From Spyradocola sp034113365 (GTDB taxonomy: Bacteria > Bacillota > Clostridia > Christensenellales > UBA1750), in NCBI GenBank assembly GCA_034113365.1, contig JAXEXP010000109.1:1-8827 (forward strand): DNA of 8,827 bases, read 5' to 3'. The translations under genes were made by a program, and so were the position numbers. Positions 1 to 5,505 of this stretch are shown here, piece after piece; position 1 is the stretch's first letter, and each line of letters starts with the position of its first letter. The notes under the pieces are model-generated. The model was given only the letters and a program-made list of their open reading frames with translations, was not told the DNA's origin and searched no databases.

Positions 1-123
1 GTGTCCAAGGAGCTGTTCCACTGGACGGACACCTACGTCATCGACGTTGCCGACCCCGCCGACGCGCTCGGCGCGCTGATGCTCGTGCTCGCCATCGACG
101 CCGAGAAGTGCTCGCGCAACTAA
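1..123 (+). CDS. LURP-one-related family protein, 3' end only
   Basis: Frame 1 is open from the first base of the window to TAA at 121-123, giving the last 40 residues of a protein. The visible tail includes HWTDTYVIDV, then ADPADALGALMLVLAIDAEKCSR. This matches my memory of the C-terminus of the LURP-one-related (YxjI/DUF567, Tubby-like beta barrel) family, where a DTY.IDVA strand is followed by a final hydrophobic helix buried in the barrel and ending in a short cysteine/arginine tail. The family's biochemical role in bacteria is not established. The true start lies outside the window; the GTG at position 1 is an internal valine codon as far as can be told. The gene appears to end a transcription unit, because structured noncoding DNA and a terminator follow. 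The family call rests on 40 residues only. Confidence 0.72.
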   Translation: MSKELFHWTDTYVIDVADPADALGALMLVLAIDAEKCSRN

Positions 124-127
124 AGAA

Positions 128-157
128 TCGAAAAAGATGAATCCTCATCTTTTTCGA
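128..157. repeat. Perfect 13-bp inverted repeat just after the LURP-one stop codon
   Basis: The arms TCGAAAAAGATGA (128-140) and TCATCTTTTTCGA (145-157) are perfectly complementary around a 4-nt loop. It starts five bases after the stop codon of the upstream gene. The 3' arm carries five T residues inside the stem but no T-run follows it, so it is not a standard rho-independent terminator. It may act as an mRNA 3'-end hairpin or be part of the repeat cluster that continues to 302. Confidence 0.7.
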
Positions 158-161
158 ATTG

Positions 162-205
162 CAGAAAAATTCGCGCACGGCGATGCCGCACACGAATTTT
201 TTCTG
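162..205. repeat. Long imperfect hairpin with A/T-rich arms
   Basis: The outer arms CAGAAAAATTCG (162-173) and CGAATTTTTTCTG (193-205) pair over 12 positions with one bulged T. The inner part adds GGC/GCC pairs (179-181 with 185-187). The A-tract before and T-tract after the GC-rich core resemble a terminator readable on either strand, but the T-tract lies within the stem. It is the second of three back-to-back inverted repeats in this intergenic stretch. Confidence 0.6.
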
Positions 206-210
206 TATCG

Positions 211-302
211 GAAGCGATTTTCCATCAGCCAATGTTTCGAGAACGGTTGAAACAGAGTGCTTCATCCGTCATGAACCATCTATCCTTACAGAAAATCGCT
301 TC
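211..302. repeat. Perfect 12-bp inverted repeat with a nested hairpin
   Basis: GAAGCGATTTTC (211-222) and GAAAATCGCTTC (291-302) are perfectly complementary and lie 68 bp apart. Between them ACGGTTGAA (243-251) pairs with TTCATCCGT (261-269) except at one position. Such an outer stem with an inner hairpin could be a small mobile palindromic element or a folded RNA domain. I recognise no named repeat family in it. Confidence 0.6.
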
Positions 303-377
303 TCGGCGGGGTACATGCCCCCGCCTGCGGATGGAACATGAAGGGGCTGCGGTCCCTTCAAACTTCCTCAGCCTCCG
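303..377 (+). other. Two GC-rich hairpins upstream of a terminator
   Basis: GGCGGGG (305-311) pairs with CCCCGCC (319-325), and TGAAGGG (339-345) pairs with CCCTTCA (354-360); both are perfect 7-bp stems. An alternative pairing of GGCTG (345-349) with CAGCC (369-373) would compete with the second stem. Together with the upstream inverted repeats and the terminator at 378-405, this gives a run of about six consecutive hairpins. I see no credible coding sequence here: the overlapping short ORFs have no ribosome binding site and no recognisable product. Confidence 0.5.
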
Positions 378-405
378 CCGCCTGCGCCTGATGCGGGCGG
401 TTTTT
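378..405 (+). terminator. Rho-independent terminator before the RNase J promoter
   Basis: CCGCCTGC (378-385) pairs with GCGGGCGG (393-400), with one wobble pair and a 7-nt loop, and is followed directly by TTTTT (401-405). It is oriented to stop + strand transcription arriving from the LURP-one gene or from a noncoding RNA within 124-377. It separates that transcription from the promoter that begins about 30 bp further on. Confidence 0.8.
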
Positions 406-436
406 GTATGCACGGCCGTGCAAACGCAATGTTTAC

Positions 437-465
437 TTGCTAAATGGCGGCAAAGCGGGTATAAT
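437..465 (+). promoter_or_regulatory. Sigma-A-type promoter for the RNase J operon
   Basis: A perfect -10 box TATAAT (460-465) lies 17 bp downstream of TTGCTA (437-442), which matches four of six positions of the TTGACA consensus. Transcription would start near 471-473. The segment is AT-rich against a GC-rich background and lies directly after a terminator. The predicted transcript has a 5' leader of about 290 nt before the RNase J start codon. Confidence 0.75.
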
Positions 466-478
466 AAAACAGATGGGT

Positions 479-615
479 TTCTGCCCGCGGCACGCCGTGC
501 ACGGCGAGCGCGCGGAGGGAGGCCGCACGGGGCGTCGCGTCAAGAGCGGGTTGGCGCGCGGCGTGCGGATGGTCTCTCCGGGCGATGTGTACGGTTCGGC
601 GCGGGTTCGGGAGAA
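479..615 (+). ncRNA. Candidate rod-shaped structured leader RNA, family not recognised
   Basis: Manual pairing of the predicted leader gives a nearly collinear series of nested stems: 479-482 with 612-615, 484-489 with 600-605, 494-502 with 587-595 (including wobbles), 514-520 with 573-579 (one wobble), and 523-529 with 562-568. That makes about 33 pairs forming one long rod with an asymmetric central bubble (503-513 against 580-586). The overall shape recalls 6S RNA or a long regulatory leader, but I see none of the conserved sequence blocks of tmRNA, RNase P RNA, SRP RNA, T-box or common riboswitches. The segment is very GC-rich, so some pairing is expected by chance. It could be an independent small RNA using the 437-465 promoter, or a leader that controls RNase J. 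Confidence 0.35.
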
Positions 616-673
616 CAATCCAATAGCGTCGGTCAGCTCCCCGGTTTGCGTAGGAATTGATTAGACGATTAAC

Positions 674-722
674 GGACTGTCCGAGGATGAGGGGACAGTC
701 TGTGCTCTGTGCATGTTTTTTT
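674..722 (+). promoter_or_regulatory. Hairpin and separated T-run in the RNase J leader
   Basis: GACTGTCC (675-682) pairs perfectly with GGACAGTC (693-700), extended by a G-T wobble (674 with 701), around a 10-nt loop. A run of seven or eight T residues occurs at 715-722, but 14 nt separate it from the stem, so this is not a canonical terminator. It could be part of an attenuator, a processing site, or a transcription pause ahead of the ribosome binding site at 741-749. RNase J homologues are known in other species to have regulated 5' regions; that this one is regulated is an inference. Confidence 0.4.
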
Positions 723-761
723 ATTCAGAATCGACCTGACAAGGAGGAGAAGTATCAGATT

Positions 762-2435
762 ATGTCAGCAAAAGGCAAGCTCAAAATTATACCGCTTGGC
801 GGCGTTGAAGAGATCGGCAAGAACATCTATGTGCTGGAGTACGGCGAGGACATCGTGGTCATCGACTGCGGCTCCATTTTTCCCAAGGAGGACATGCTGG
901 GCATAGACCTGGTGATCCCGGACGTGACCTACCTGCAGCGCAACCGCGAGAAGATCCGCGGCATCCTCGTCACCCACGGCCACGAGGACCACATCGGCGC
1001 GATCCCCTACGTGGTCAAGCAGCTGGGCGGCGTGGTGCCCATCTACGGCACGCGCCTGACCTGCGCGCTCATCGAGCTCAAGCTCAAGGAGCACCGCGCG
1101 ATGCAAAATGTGGACCTGCGCATCATCAAGCCCGGCTCGAGCGAGAAGGTCGGCTCCTTTGACGTGGACTTTATCAAGATGAGCCACTCCATCGCGGGCG
1201 CGGTGGCGCTGGCGATCAAGTGCCCCGTGGGCACGGTGGTGGCGACCGGCGACTTCAAGGTGGACTACACGCCCGTGGACGGCGAGCTGATGGACTTCCA
1301 GAAGCTGGCGGAGCTGGGCAAAAAGGGCGTGCTCGCGCTGCTGATGGACTCCACCAACGTCGAGCGCAACGGCTACACCATGTCCGAAAAGACCGTCGGC
1401 GAGACCTTCAATTCCTTCTTCCCCAAGGCGGAGGGCCGCATCATCATCGCGATGTTCGCCTCCAACATCCACAGGATCCAGCAGGTGGTGGACTCCGCGC
1501 AGCGCTTTGGCCGCAAGGTGTGCCTGACCGGCCGCAGCATGATCAACGTGTCCACCGTGGCGATGCAGCTGGGCGAGCTGCACATCCCCGACGACGTGAT
1601 GATCTCCATCGACGACCTGGACCGCTATCCCGACGACGAGATCGTGGTCATCACCACCGGCTCGCAGGGCGAGCAGATGTCGGGCCTGACGCGCATGGCG
1701 TTCTCCGAGCACCGCAAGCTGGACATCCGCTCCACCGACATGGTCATCATCTCGGCCAACCCCATCCCGGGCAACGAGCTGTCCGTCTCGCGCGTCATCG
1801 ACCAGCTGCTGCGCAAGGGCGCGGAGGTCATCTATGAGTCGCTGGCCGAGGTACACGTCTCCGGCCACGCGCGCAAGGAGGAGCTCAAGCTGATGCACGC
1901 GCTCATCCGCCCGAAGTTCTTCATCCCCGTCCACGGCGAGTACCGCATGCTCTCCATGCACAAAAAGCTGGCCATGTCCATGGGCATGCCGGAGGAGAAC
2001 GTGATCATCCCCCGCCTGGGCGACGTCATCGAGATCAGCCGCAACTCCGCAAAGGTCGCGGGCGCGGTGCCTGCGGGCGCGGTGCTGGTGGACGGCCTGG
2101 GCATCGGCGACGTGGGCAACGTGGTGCTGCGTGACCGCCGCCACCTTGCGCAGGACGGCCTGATGACCGTGGTGGTGGGCCTGTCCAAGGAGGAGAACAA
2201 GCTGATCTCCGGCCCGGACATCGTCACCCGCGGCTTTGTGTACGTCCGCGAGAACGAGGAGCTGATGGTGCAGGCCCGCGACGTGGTCAAAAAGAGCGTC
2301 GAGGGGTGCCTCAGCGACGGCCGCACGCCCGATTGGGGCACCATCAAGGGCCGCATCCGCGACGACCTGCGCGAGTTCCTGTATCAAAAGACCAAGCGCA
2401 GCCCGATGATCCTGCCCATCATCATGGAAATGTAA
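762..2435 (+). CDS. rnj: Ribonuclease J (5'-3' exonuclease/endonuclease, metallo-beta-lactamase/beta-CASP)
   Basis: The 557-residue product is the usual length for RNase J1 and degrades or matures RNA from monophosphorylated 5' ends in the cytoplasm. The zinc-binding loop THGHEDHIG is at residues 71-79 (H72, H74, D76, H77), with further metal ligands at H142 and D164. The beta-CASP part follows from about residue 200 to 370, ending in EVHVSGHA (H365, H369), and IPVHGEYRM carries H391. A C-terminal domain occupies about 450-557. The start at 762 is preferred over an upstream ATG at 657, because AAGGAGGAG lies at 741-749 and the N-terminus KLKIIPLGGVEEIGKN then matches the family start; the 35 extra residues look noncoding. 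It is the first gene of a four-gene + strand unit. Whether it is J1 or J2 cannot be decided from one copy, but all catalytic residues are present. Confidence 0.96.
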   Translation: MSAKGKLKIIPLGGVEEIGKNIYVLEYGEDIVVIDCGSIFPKEDMLGIDLVIPDVTYLQRNREKIRGILVTHGHEDHIGAIPYVVKQLGGVVPIYGTRLTCALIELKLKEHRAMQNVDLRIIKPGSSEKVGSFDVDFIKMSHSIAGAVALAIKCPVGTVVATGDFKVDYTPVDGELMDFQKLAELGKKGVLALLMDSTNVERNGYTMSEKTVGETFNSFFPKAEGRIIIAMFASNIHRIQQVVDSAQRFGRKVCLTGRSMINVSTVAMQLGELHIPDDVMISIDDLDRYPDDEIVVITTGSQGEQMSGLTRMAFSEHRKLDIRSTDMVIISANPIPGNELSVSRVIDQLLRKGAEVIYESLAEVHVSGHARKEELKLMHALIRPKFFIPVHGEYRMLSMHKKLAMSMGMPEENVIIPRLGDVIEISRNSAKVAGAVPAGAVLVDGLGIGDVGNVVLRDRRHLAQDGLMTVVVGLSKEENKLISGPDIVTRGFVYVRENEELMVQARDVVKKSVEGCLSDGRTPDWGTIKGRIRDDLREFLYQKTKRSPMILPIIMEM

Positions 2436-2447
2436 CGGGAGGGCAAT

Positions 2448-2795
2448 ATGAACATCTACGATCAGGCGCACGCACTGGCGCGCGCGCTCAAGGAGACCGA
2501 CGAATACCGCGAATATCAGCGCCTGAAGGACGTCGCGATGGAAAACGAGACGCAGAAGGCGCTCATCGAGGAGTACAAGCGCCTGCAGTTCCAGCTGCAG
2601 GTGTCCATGGCGGGCGGAAATTCCCCCGACCCGGCCGAGATGGAGCGCCTGCAGAAGATTGCGGGCGTGCTGCAGCTCAGCCCCGATGCGTCCAGCTACA
2701 TACTGGCCGAGTACCGCTTCCAGAAGCTGCTGGCCGACATCTACAAGATCCTCGGCGACGCGGCGGGCATCGACATGGACATGCTGCGCGGCTGA
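2448..2795 (+). CDS. YlbF/YheA-family short helical protein
   Basis: The 115-residue product is almost wholly helical and highly charged, with a heptad-rich N-terminal half (about residues 3-50) and a second helical block (about 60-107) ending in a YRFQKLLADIYKILGDA segment typical of the YlbF/YmcA/YheA (com_ylbF) superfamily. There is no signal peptide or membrane segment. In Bacillus, YlbF and YmcA form a complex with YaaT that steers RNase Y cleavage; the length here is closer to the YheA-type members, whose role is less clear. It starts 12 bp after the RNase J stop codon with the ribosome binding site GGGAGGG (2437-2443), so the two are almost certainly co-transcribed. A role as an RNase accessory factor is suggested by this position but is not shown. 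Confidence 0.82.
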   Translation: MNIYDQAHALARALKETDEYREYQRLKDVAMENETQKALIEEYKRLQFQLQVSMAGGNSPDPAEMERLQKIAGVLQLSPDASSYILAEYRFQKLLADIYKILGDAAGIDMDMLRG

Positions 2796-2865
2796 CGCTG
2801 CAACACAGGCGCGGTCTGCGTCGTTTTGAGAAACAGAGAGATTTGCCTTTAGGAGGAAAAAACAC

Positions 2866-4005
2866 GTGGCGGAACCCAATCGCGGCAGAGGCTGGAACAT
2901 CGCCTGGCGGACCCTGCGCCCGCTGGTCATCTTCGCGTGCGCCTGTGTGCTGACCATCGGCATACTGGCCACGGGCTGGTCGTATGTCTATGAGCACTAC
3001 CTGATGCCGCCCGACCCGTCGGACACCGCCACCGTGGAGTTCGTGGTCAAGCGCGGCTCGTCGGTCTCTTCCATCGCAAGGCAGCTCAAGGAAGCCGATC
3101 TGGTGCGCAACAAGGGCGTGTTCCAGTACCTGAGCGAGTTCATCGGCAAGGGCCACCAGCTCAAGGCCGGCACCTACGAGCTGTCCCGCTCCATGACCAT
3201 CACCGAGATCATCGACATCCTCGCAGAGGGCGACGGCGGCACGGACGTCATGAAGTTCACCATCGTCGAGGGCCTGACGGTCGAGGGCATCGCGGACTCG
3301 CTGGTCGAGCAGAAGGTGTTCGCCTCGCCCGACCGCTTTCTGGAGCTGTGCCGCACCGGCGAGGGCATCGCCGAGAAGTACGACTTCATTCAGGACGTGG
3401 TGGACGCTGCCGACGAGGGCCGCTCCTACGTGCTGGAGGGCTACCTCTACCCCGACACCTATGAGATCTACGTCGGCTCCTCCGAGGAGACCGTCATCGG
3501 CAAGATGCTCGACCGCATGAACGTGATCTACGGCGTGACCTACCGCAGCCGCGCCGAGGAGCTTAATATGGACATGGACGAGGTCATCACGCTGGCCTCC
3601 ATCATCGAGAAGGAGGGCCTGCGCGCCAGCTTCTCCAAGGTCTCCGCGGTGTTCCACAACCGCCTCAAGGAGAACATGGCGCTGGGCTCGGACGTCACCG
3701 TGCAGTACGCGCTGGGCGTCAAGCGCCTGGTGCTGACGCAGAGCGAGCTGGACACCGACAGCGCCTACAACACCTACCTGCACAAGGGCCTGCCCGTGGG
3801 CGCCATCTGCAACCCCGGCGACGCGGCCATCGAGGCGGCGCTCTTCCCCGACAACGACTACATCGAGGAGGGCTACCTCTACTTTGCGCTGACCGACCCC
3901 GAGACGGGCGAGTTGGCGTTCGCCAAGACGCTGGAGGAGCACAACGCGGTGGTCGCGGAGTACCGCCCGCTGTGGGAGGCCTACGACCAGAAAAATCAGC
4001 AATAA
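2866..4005 (+). CDS. mltG: Endolytic murein transglycosylase MltG (YceG family)
   Basis: MltG cleaves nascent glycan strands at the outer face of the cytoplasmic membrane and is thought to set glycan chain length by ending polymerisation. The 379-residue protein has a short basic cytoplasmic tail, one membrane anchor at about residues 20-42, a LysM-like region (about 57-120, including SSVSSIARQL and LKAGTYEL), and the YceG catalytic domain. Family motifs are EGYLYPDTYEI (191-201), LASIIEKE (243-250) with the predicted catalytic E248, FHNRLKENMALGSDVTVQYALG (from residue 263), and GLPVGAICNPG (308-318). The start is GTG at 2866, supported by AGGAGG at 2851-2856 with a 9-nt spacer. It lies 70 bp after the YlbF-family gene with no clear terminator between them. 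In Bacillus the orthologue yrrL precedes trmR and the two U32 genes; here a U32 gene follows directly. Confidence 0.95.
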   Translation: MAEPNRGRGWNIAWRTLRPLVIFACACVLTIGILATGWSYVYEHYLMPPDPSDTATVEFVVKRGSSVSSIARQLKEADLVRNKGVFQYLSEFIGKGHQLKAGTYELSRSMTITEIIDILAEGDGGTDVMKFTIVEGLTVEGIADSLVEQKVFASPDRFLELCRTGEGIAEKYDFIQDVVDAADEGRSYVLEGYLYPDTYEIYVGSSEETVIGKMLDRMNVIYGVTYRSRAEELNMDMDEVITLASIIEKEGLRASFSKVSAVFHNRLKENMALGSDVTVQYALGVKRLVLTQSELDTDSAYNTYLHKGLPVGAICNPGDAAIEAALFPDNDYIEEGYLYFALTDPETGELAFAKTLEEHNAVVAEYRPLWEAYDQKNQQ

Positions 4006-4012
4006 AAATCAC

Positions 4013-4041
4013 ACAGGGCGCGGCGCACTGCCGGGCCCTGT
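4013..4041 (+). other. Intergenic hairpin between mltG and the U32 gene
   Basis: ACAGGGC (4013-4019) pairs with GCCCTGT (4035-4041), and CGGC (4021-4024) pairs with GCCG (4030-4033), separated by one G-G mismatch and closed by a 5-nt loop. No T-run follows, so it is unlikely to terminate transcription. It may be an RNA processing or stability element, placed where related genomes carry an extra gene. Confidence 0.5.
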
Positions 4042-4063
4042 CCACGTCTGGAGGAAACTGACC

Positions 4064-5275
4064 ATGATGCGACCGGAACTGCTCGCCCCGGCGGGCGGGC
4101 CCAGCCAGCTGGAGGCCGCGCTGCGCTTCGGCGCGGACGCGGTGTACGTGGGCGGCAGCCGCTTCGGCCTGCGCGCCTATGCGGGCAATTTTGACGCCGA
4201 CGCGCTGTGCCGCGCGGTGGATACCGTGCACGCGCGCGGTAAATCGCTGCACGTGACCATGAACGCCTACCTCTACAACGGCGATCTGGACGCCTTTGCG
4301 CAGGACGCGCGCACGTTGGAGCGCATCGGCGTGGACGCCGCCATCGTGGCCGACCCCGCCGCGGTGGAGATCTGCCGGGAGGTCGCGCCGCAGCTCACGC
4401 TGCATCTGTCCACACAGGCCAACACGCTCAACTGGCGCGCCGCCGCCTTCTGGCACCGCAACGGCGTCCAGCGCGTGGTGCTCGCCCGCGAGCTGAATAT
4501 GGAGGACGTGCGCGGCATCCGGCGCAACACGCCCGAGACGCTGGAGATCGAGGCCTTCGTGCACGGCGCGGTGTGCGCGTCGTACTCCGGGCGCTGCGTG
4601 CTGAGCAACTACCTGACGGGCCGCGACGCCAATCAGGGCCAGTGCGCGCAGACCTGCCGCTGGAAGTACGCGCTGGTGGAGGAGAAGCGCCCCGGCGAGT
4701 ACCTGCCCGTGTTCGAGGACGCGCACGGCACCTACTTCTATTCCGCCAACGACCTGTGCATGATCGCGCACCTGCGCGAGCTTGTGGACGCGGGCGTCTG
4801 CTCCTTCAAGATCGAGGGGCGCATGAAGACCGACTACTACGTCGCCACCGTGGTCGCCGCCTACCGCCGCGCCATCGACGACATGCTCGAGCACCCCGAC
4901 GCGCCCTTTGACGAAACCCTGCTGCACGAGGTGGGCAACGCCAGCCACCGCAGGTTCGGCACGGGCTTCTACTTCACCCAGCGCCCCGCCGACCCGCCCG
5001 GCGCGGTGGAATACGACCGCAACGCCGACTACATCGCCAAGGTGCTGGAGGTGGGGGAGGACGGTGTCGCGCTGGTCGAGCAGAAGAACAAGTTCACCTG
5101 CGGCGAGACGCTGCAGCTGCTGTCCCCTGCGGGCGCGCGCGACTTCCTCTGCGAGCGCATGACCGACGAGGACGGCGCGCCCATCGAGTCCGCGCCCCAT
5201 CCCAAGCAGCGCGTCCGCCTGCCCCTGCCCACAGGCGCGCAGCCCGGCGACTTCCTCCGCCGCCGCGTAAAATAA
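4064..5275 (+). CDS. Peptidase U32 family protein, probable tRNA uridine hydroxylase (TrhP-like)
   Basis: The 403-residue protein opens with the family N-terminus ELLAPAGGPSQLEAALRFGADAVYVGG, typical of the U32 TIM-barrel-like domain. It carries the U32 signature EAFVHGAVCASYSGRCVLS at 163-181, followed by QGQCAQTCRW (191-200). The four cysteines C171, C178, C194 and C198 are the residues proposed to hold an Fe-S cluster in this family. SFKIEGRMKTDYYVA (247-261) is another family block. Some U32 members are called collagenase-like peptidases, but TrhP/YegQ and the Bacillus YrrN/YrrO proteins make 5-hydroxyuridine at tRNA position 34 using prephenate. The length resembles the longer (YrrO-type) Bacillus paralogue. 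A ribosome binding site GGAGG (4050-4054) precedes ATG 4064; a second ATG at 4067 is equally possible. The last ~130 bp are duplicated downstream. Confidence 0.88.
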   Translation: MMRPELLAPAGGPSQLEAALRFGADAVYVGGSRFGLRAYAGNFDADALCRAVDTVHARGKSLHVTMNAYLYNGDLDAFAQDARTLERIGVDAAIVADPAAVEICREVAPQLTLHLSTQANTLNWRAAAFWHRNGVQRVVLARELNMEDVRGIRRNTPETLEIEAFVHGAVCASYSGRCVLSNYLTGRDANQGQCAQTCRWKYALVEEKRPGEYLPVFEDAHGTYFYSANDLCMIAHLRELVDAGVCSFKIEGRMKTDYYVATVVAAYRRAIDDMLEHPDAPFDETLLHEVGNASHRRFGTGFYFTQRPADPPGAVEYDRNADYIAKVLEVGEDGVALVEQKNKFTCGETLQLLSPAGARDFLCERMTDEDGAPIESAPHPKQRVRLPLPTGAQPGDFLRRRVK

Positions 5276-5283
5276 GCAGAAAA
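5145..5283 (+). repeat. First copy of a tandem repeat covering the end of the U32 gene
   Basis: These 139 bases recur at 5331-5469 with a constant offset of 186 bp and no gaps. I count ten mismatches (5155-5157, 5163, 5164, 5231, 5251, 5264, 5269, 5276), or about 93% identity, including a perfect stretch of 66 bp (5165-5230). The copy includes the stop codon and the A-rich base just before the terminator. Beyond it, both copies continue into a hairpin of similar design (CCCC..CTG arm, GCGGGG arm, then TTTGTGT-like sequence). The duplicated unit was therefore probably about 186 bp and included the terminator. Confidence 0.92.
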
Positions 5284-5286
5284 TGA

Positions 5287-5315
5287 CCCCGCTGTCGCAC
5301 AAACAGCGGGGTTTT
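5287..5315 (+). terminator. Rho-independent terminator of the RNase J-U32 operon
   Basis: CCCCGCTGT (5287-5295) and ACAGCGGGG (5303-5311) form a perfect 9-bp stem with a 7-nt loop, followed by TTTT (5312-5315). It begins 11 bases after the U32 stop codon and should end the four-gene + strand transcript. No comparable terminator was seen between the four genes. Confidence 0.88.
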
Positions 5316-5323
5316 GTGTCTCG

Positions 5324-5461
5324 ATGGTTCTCCTCTGCGACGACATGAATGACGAGGACGGCGCGCCCATCGAGTCCGCGCCCCATCCCAAGCAGCGCGT
5401 CCGCCTGCCCCTGCCCGCAGGCGCGCAGCCCGGCGATTTCCTCCGCCGCTGCGTCAAATAA
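5324..5461 (+). pseudogene. Duplicated 3' remnant of the U32 gene
   Basis: This 45-codon open stretch (ATG 5324 to TAA 5459-5461) encodes MVLLCDDMNDEDGAPIESA and onwards, matching the last 38 or so residues of the U32 protein. It differs mainly in Thr to Ala and Arg to Cys changes near the end (PLPAGAQ and RRCVK). Two of the four differences in the 111-bp core are synonymous third-position changes. There is no ribosome binding site before ATG 5324 and it lies behind the operon terminator, so it is most likely an untranslated remnant of a tandem duplication. Because the offset is 62 whole codons and no stop intervenes between 5276 and 5458, it is also in frame with the intact gene: reading through the first TAA would append it to the U32 protein. 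Confidence 0.85.
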
Positions 5462-5467
5462 ACAGAA

Positions 5468-5501
5468 AAATCCCCTGCTGAACTGCTTCAGCGGGGGATT
5501 T
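5468..5501. terminator. Bidirectional terminator between convergent U32 remnant and trkH
   Basis: Bases 5468-5482 pair with 5487-5501 in an almost perfect 14-15 bp stem (one G-T wobble, 4-nt loop ctgc), with core arms TCCCCTGCTGAA and TTCAGCGGGGGA. On the - strand the stem ends in TTTTT (complement of 5466-5470) and lies a few bases after the trkH stop codon, making a strong terminator for trkA-trkH. On the + strand it is followed by a weaker ATTTGTGTT. It sits where the second copy of the operon terminator is expected from the tandem duplication. Confidence 0.85.
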
Positions 5502-5505
5502 GTGT

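Noticed and set aside
38..265. Small - strand frame across the LURP-one end and the inverted repeats
   Set aside because: It overlaps a coding gene end and palindromic repeats, has a basic arginine-rich tail derived from antisense of the LURP-one gene, and no ribosome binding site was convincing.
128..302. CRISPR array or insertion sequence
   Set aside because: The repeats are different inverted pairs rather than direct repeats with spacers, and no transposase or flanking target-site duplication was seen.
494..505. Perfect 12-bp palindrome GCCGTGCACGGC in the RNase J leader
   Set aside because: It might be an operator, but it lies downstream of the likely start site in very GC-rich sequence and its bases are used in the proposed rod, so chance or RNA structure explains it as well.
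657..761. Upstream ATG that would extend RNase J by 35 residues
   Set aside because: No ribosome binding site precedes 657, the added residues cover the leader hairpin and T-run, and the ATG at 762 has a strong binding site and a family-typical N-terminus.
2793..2830. Possible terminator after the YlbF-family gene (GACGC/GCGTC then TTTT)
   Set aside because: Only a 5-bp stem with a 19-nt loop; too weak to separate mltG from the upstream genes.
765..2972. 735-codon open frame on the - strand opposite RNase J and the YlbF-family gene
   Set aside because: It is antisense to two convincing genes and its product is a low-complexity string rich in His, Ala, Val and Asp, the usual mirror of GC-rich third positions. 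No domain, ribosome binding site or family motif was seen.
2677..5386. Long - strand frames (441 and 555 codons) opposite mltG and the U32 gene
   Set aside because: Same mirror-codon composition, and they run across intergenic signals and terminators. The + strand genes have full family motifs.
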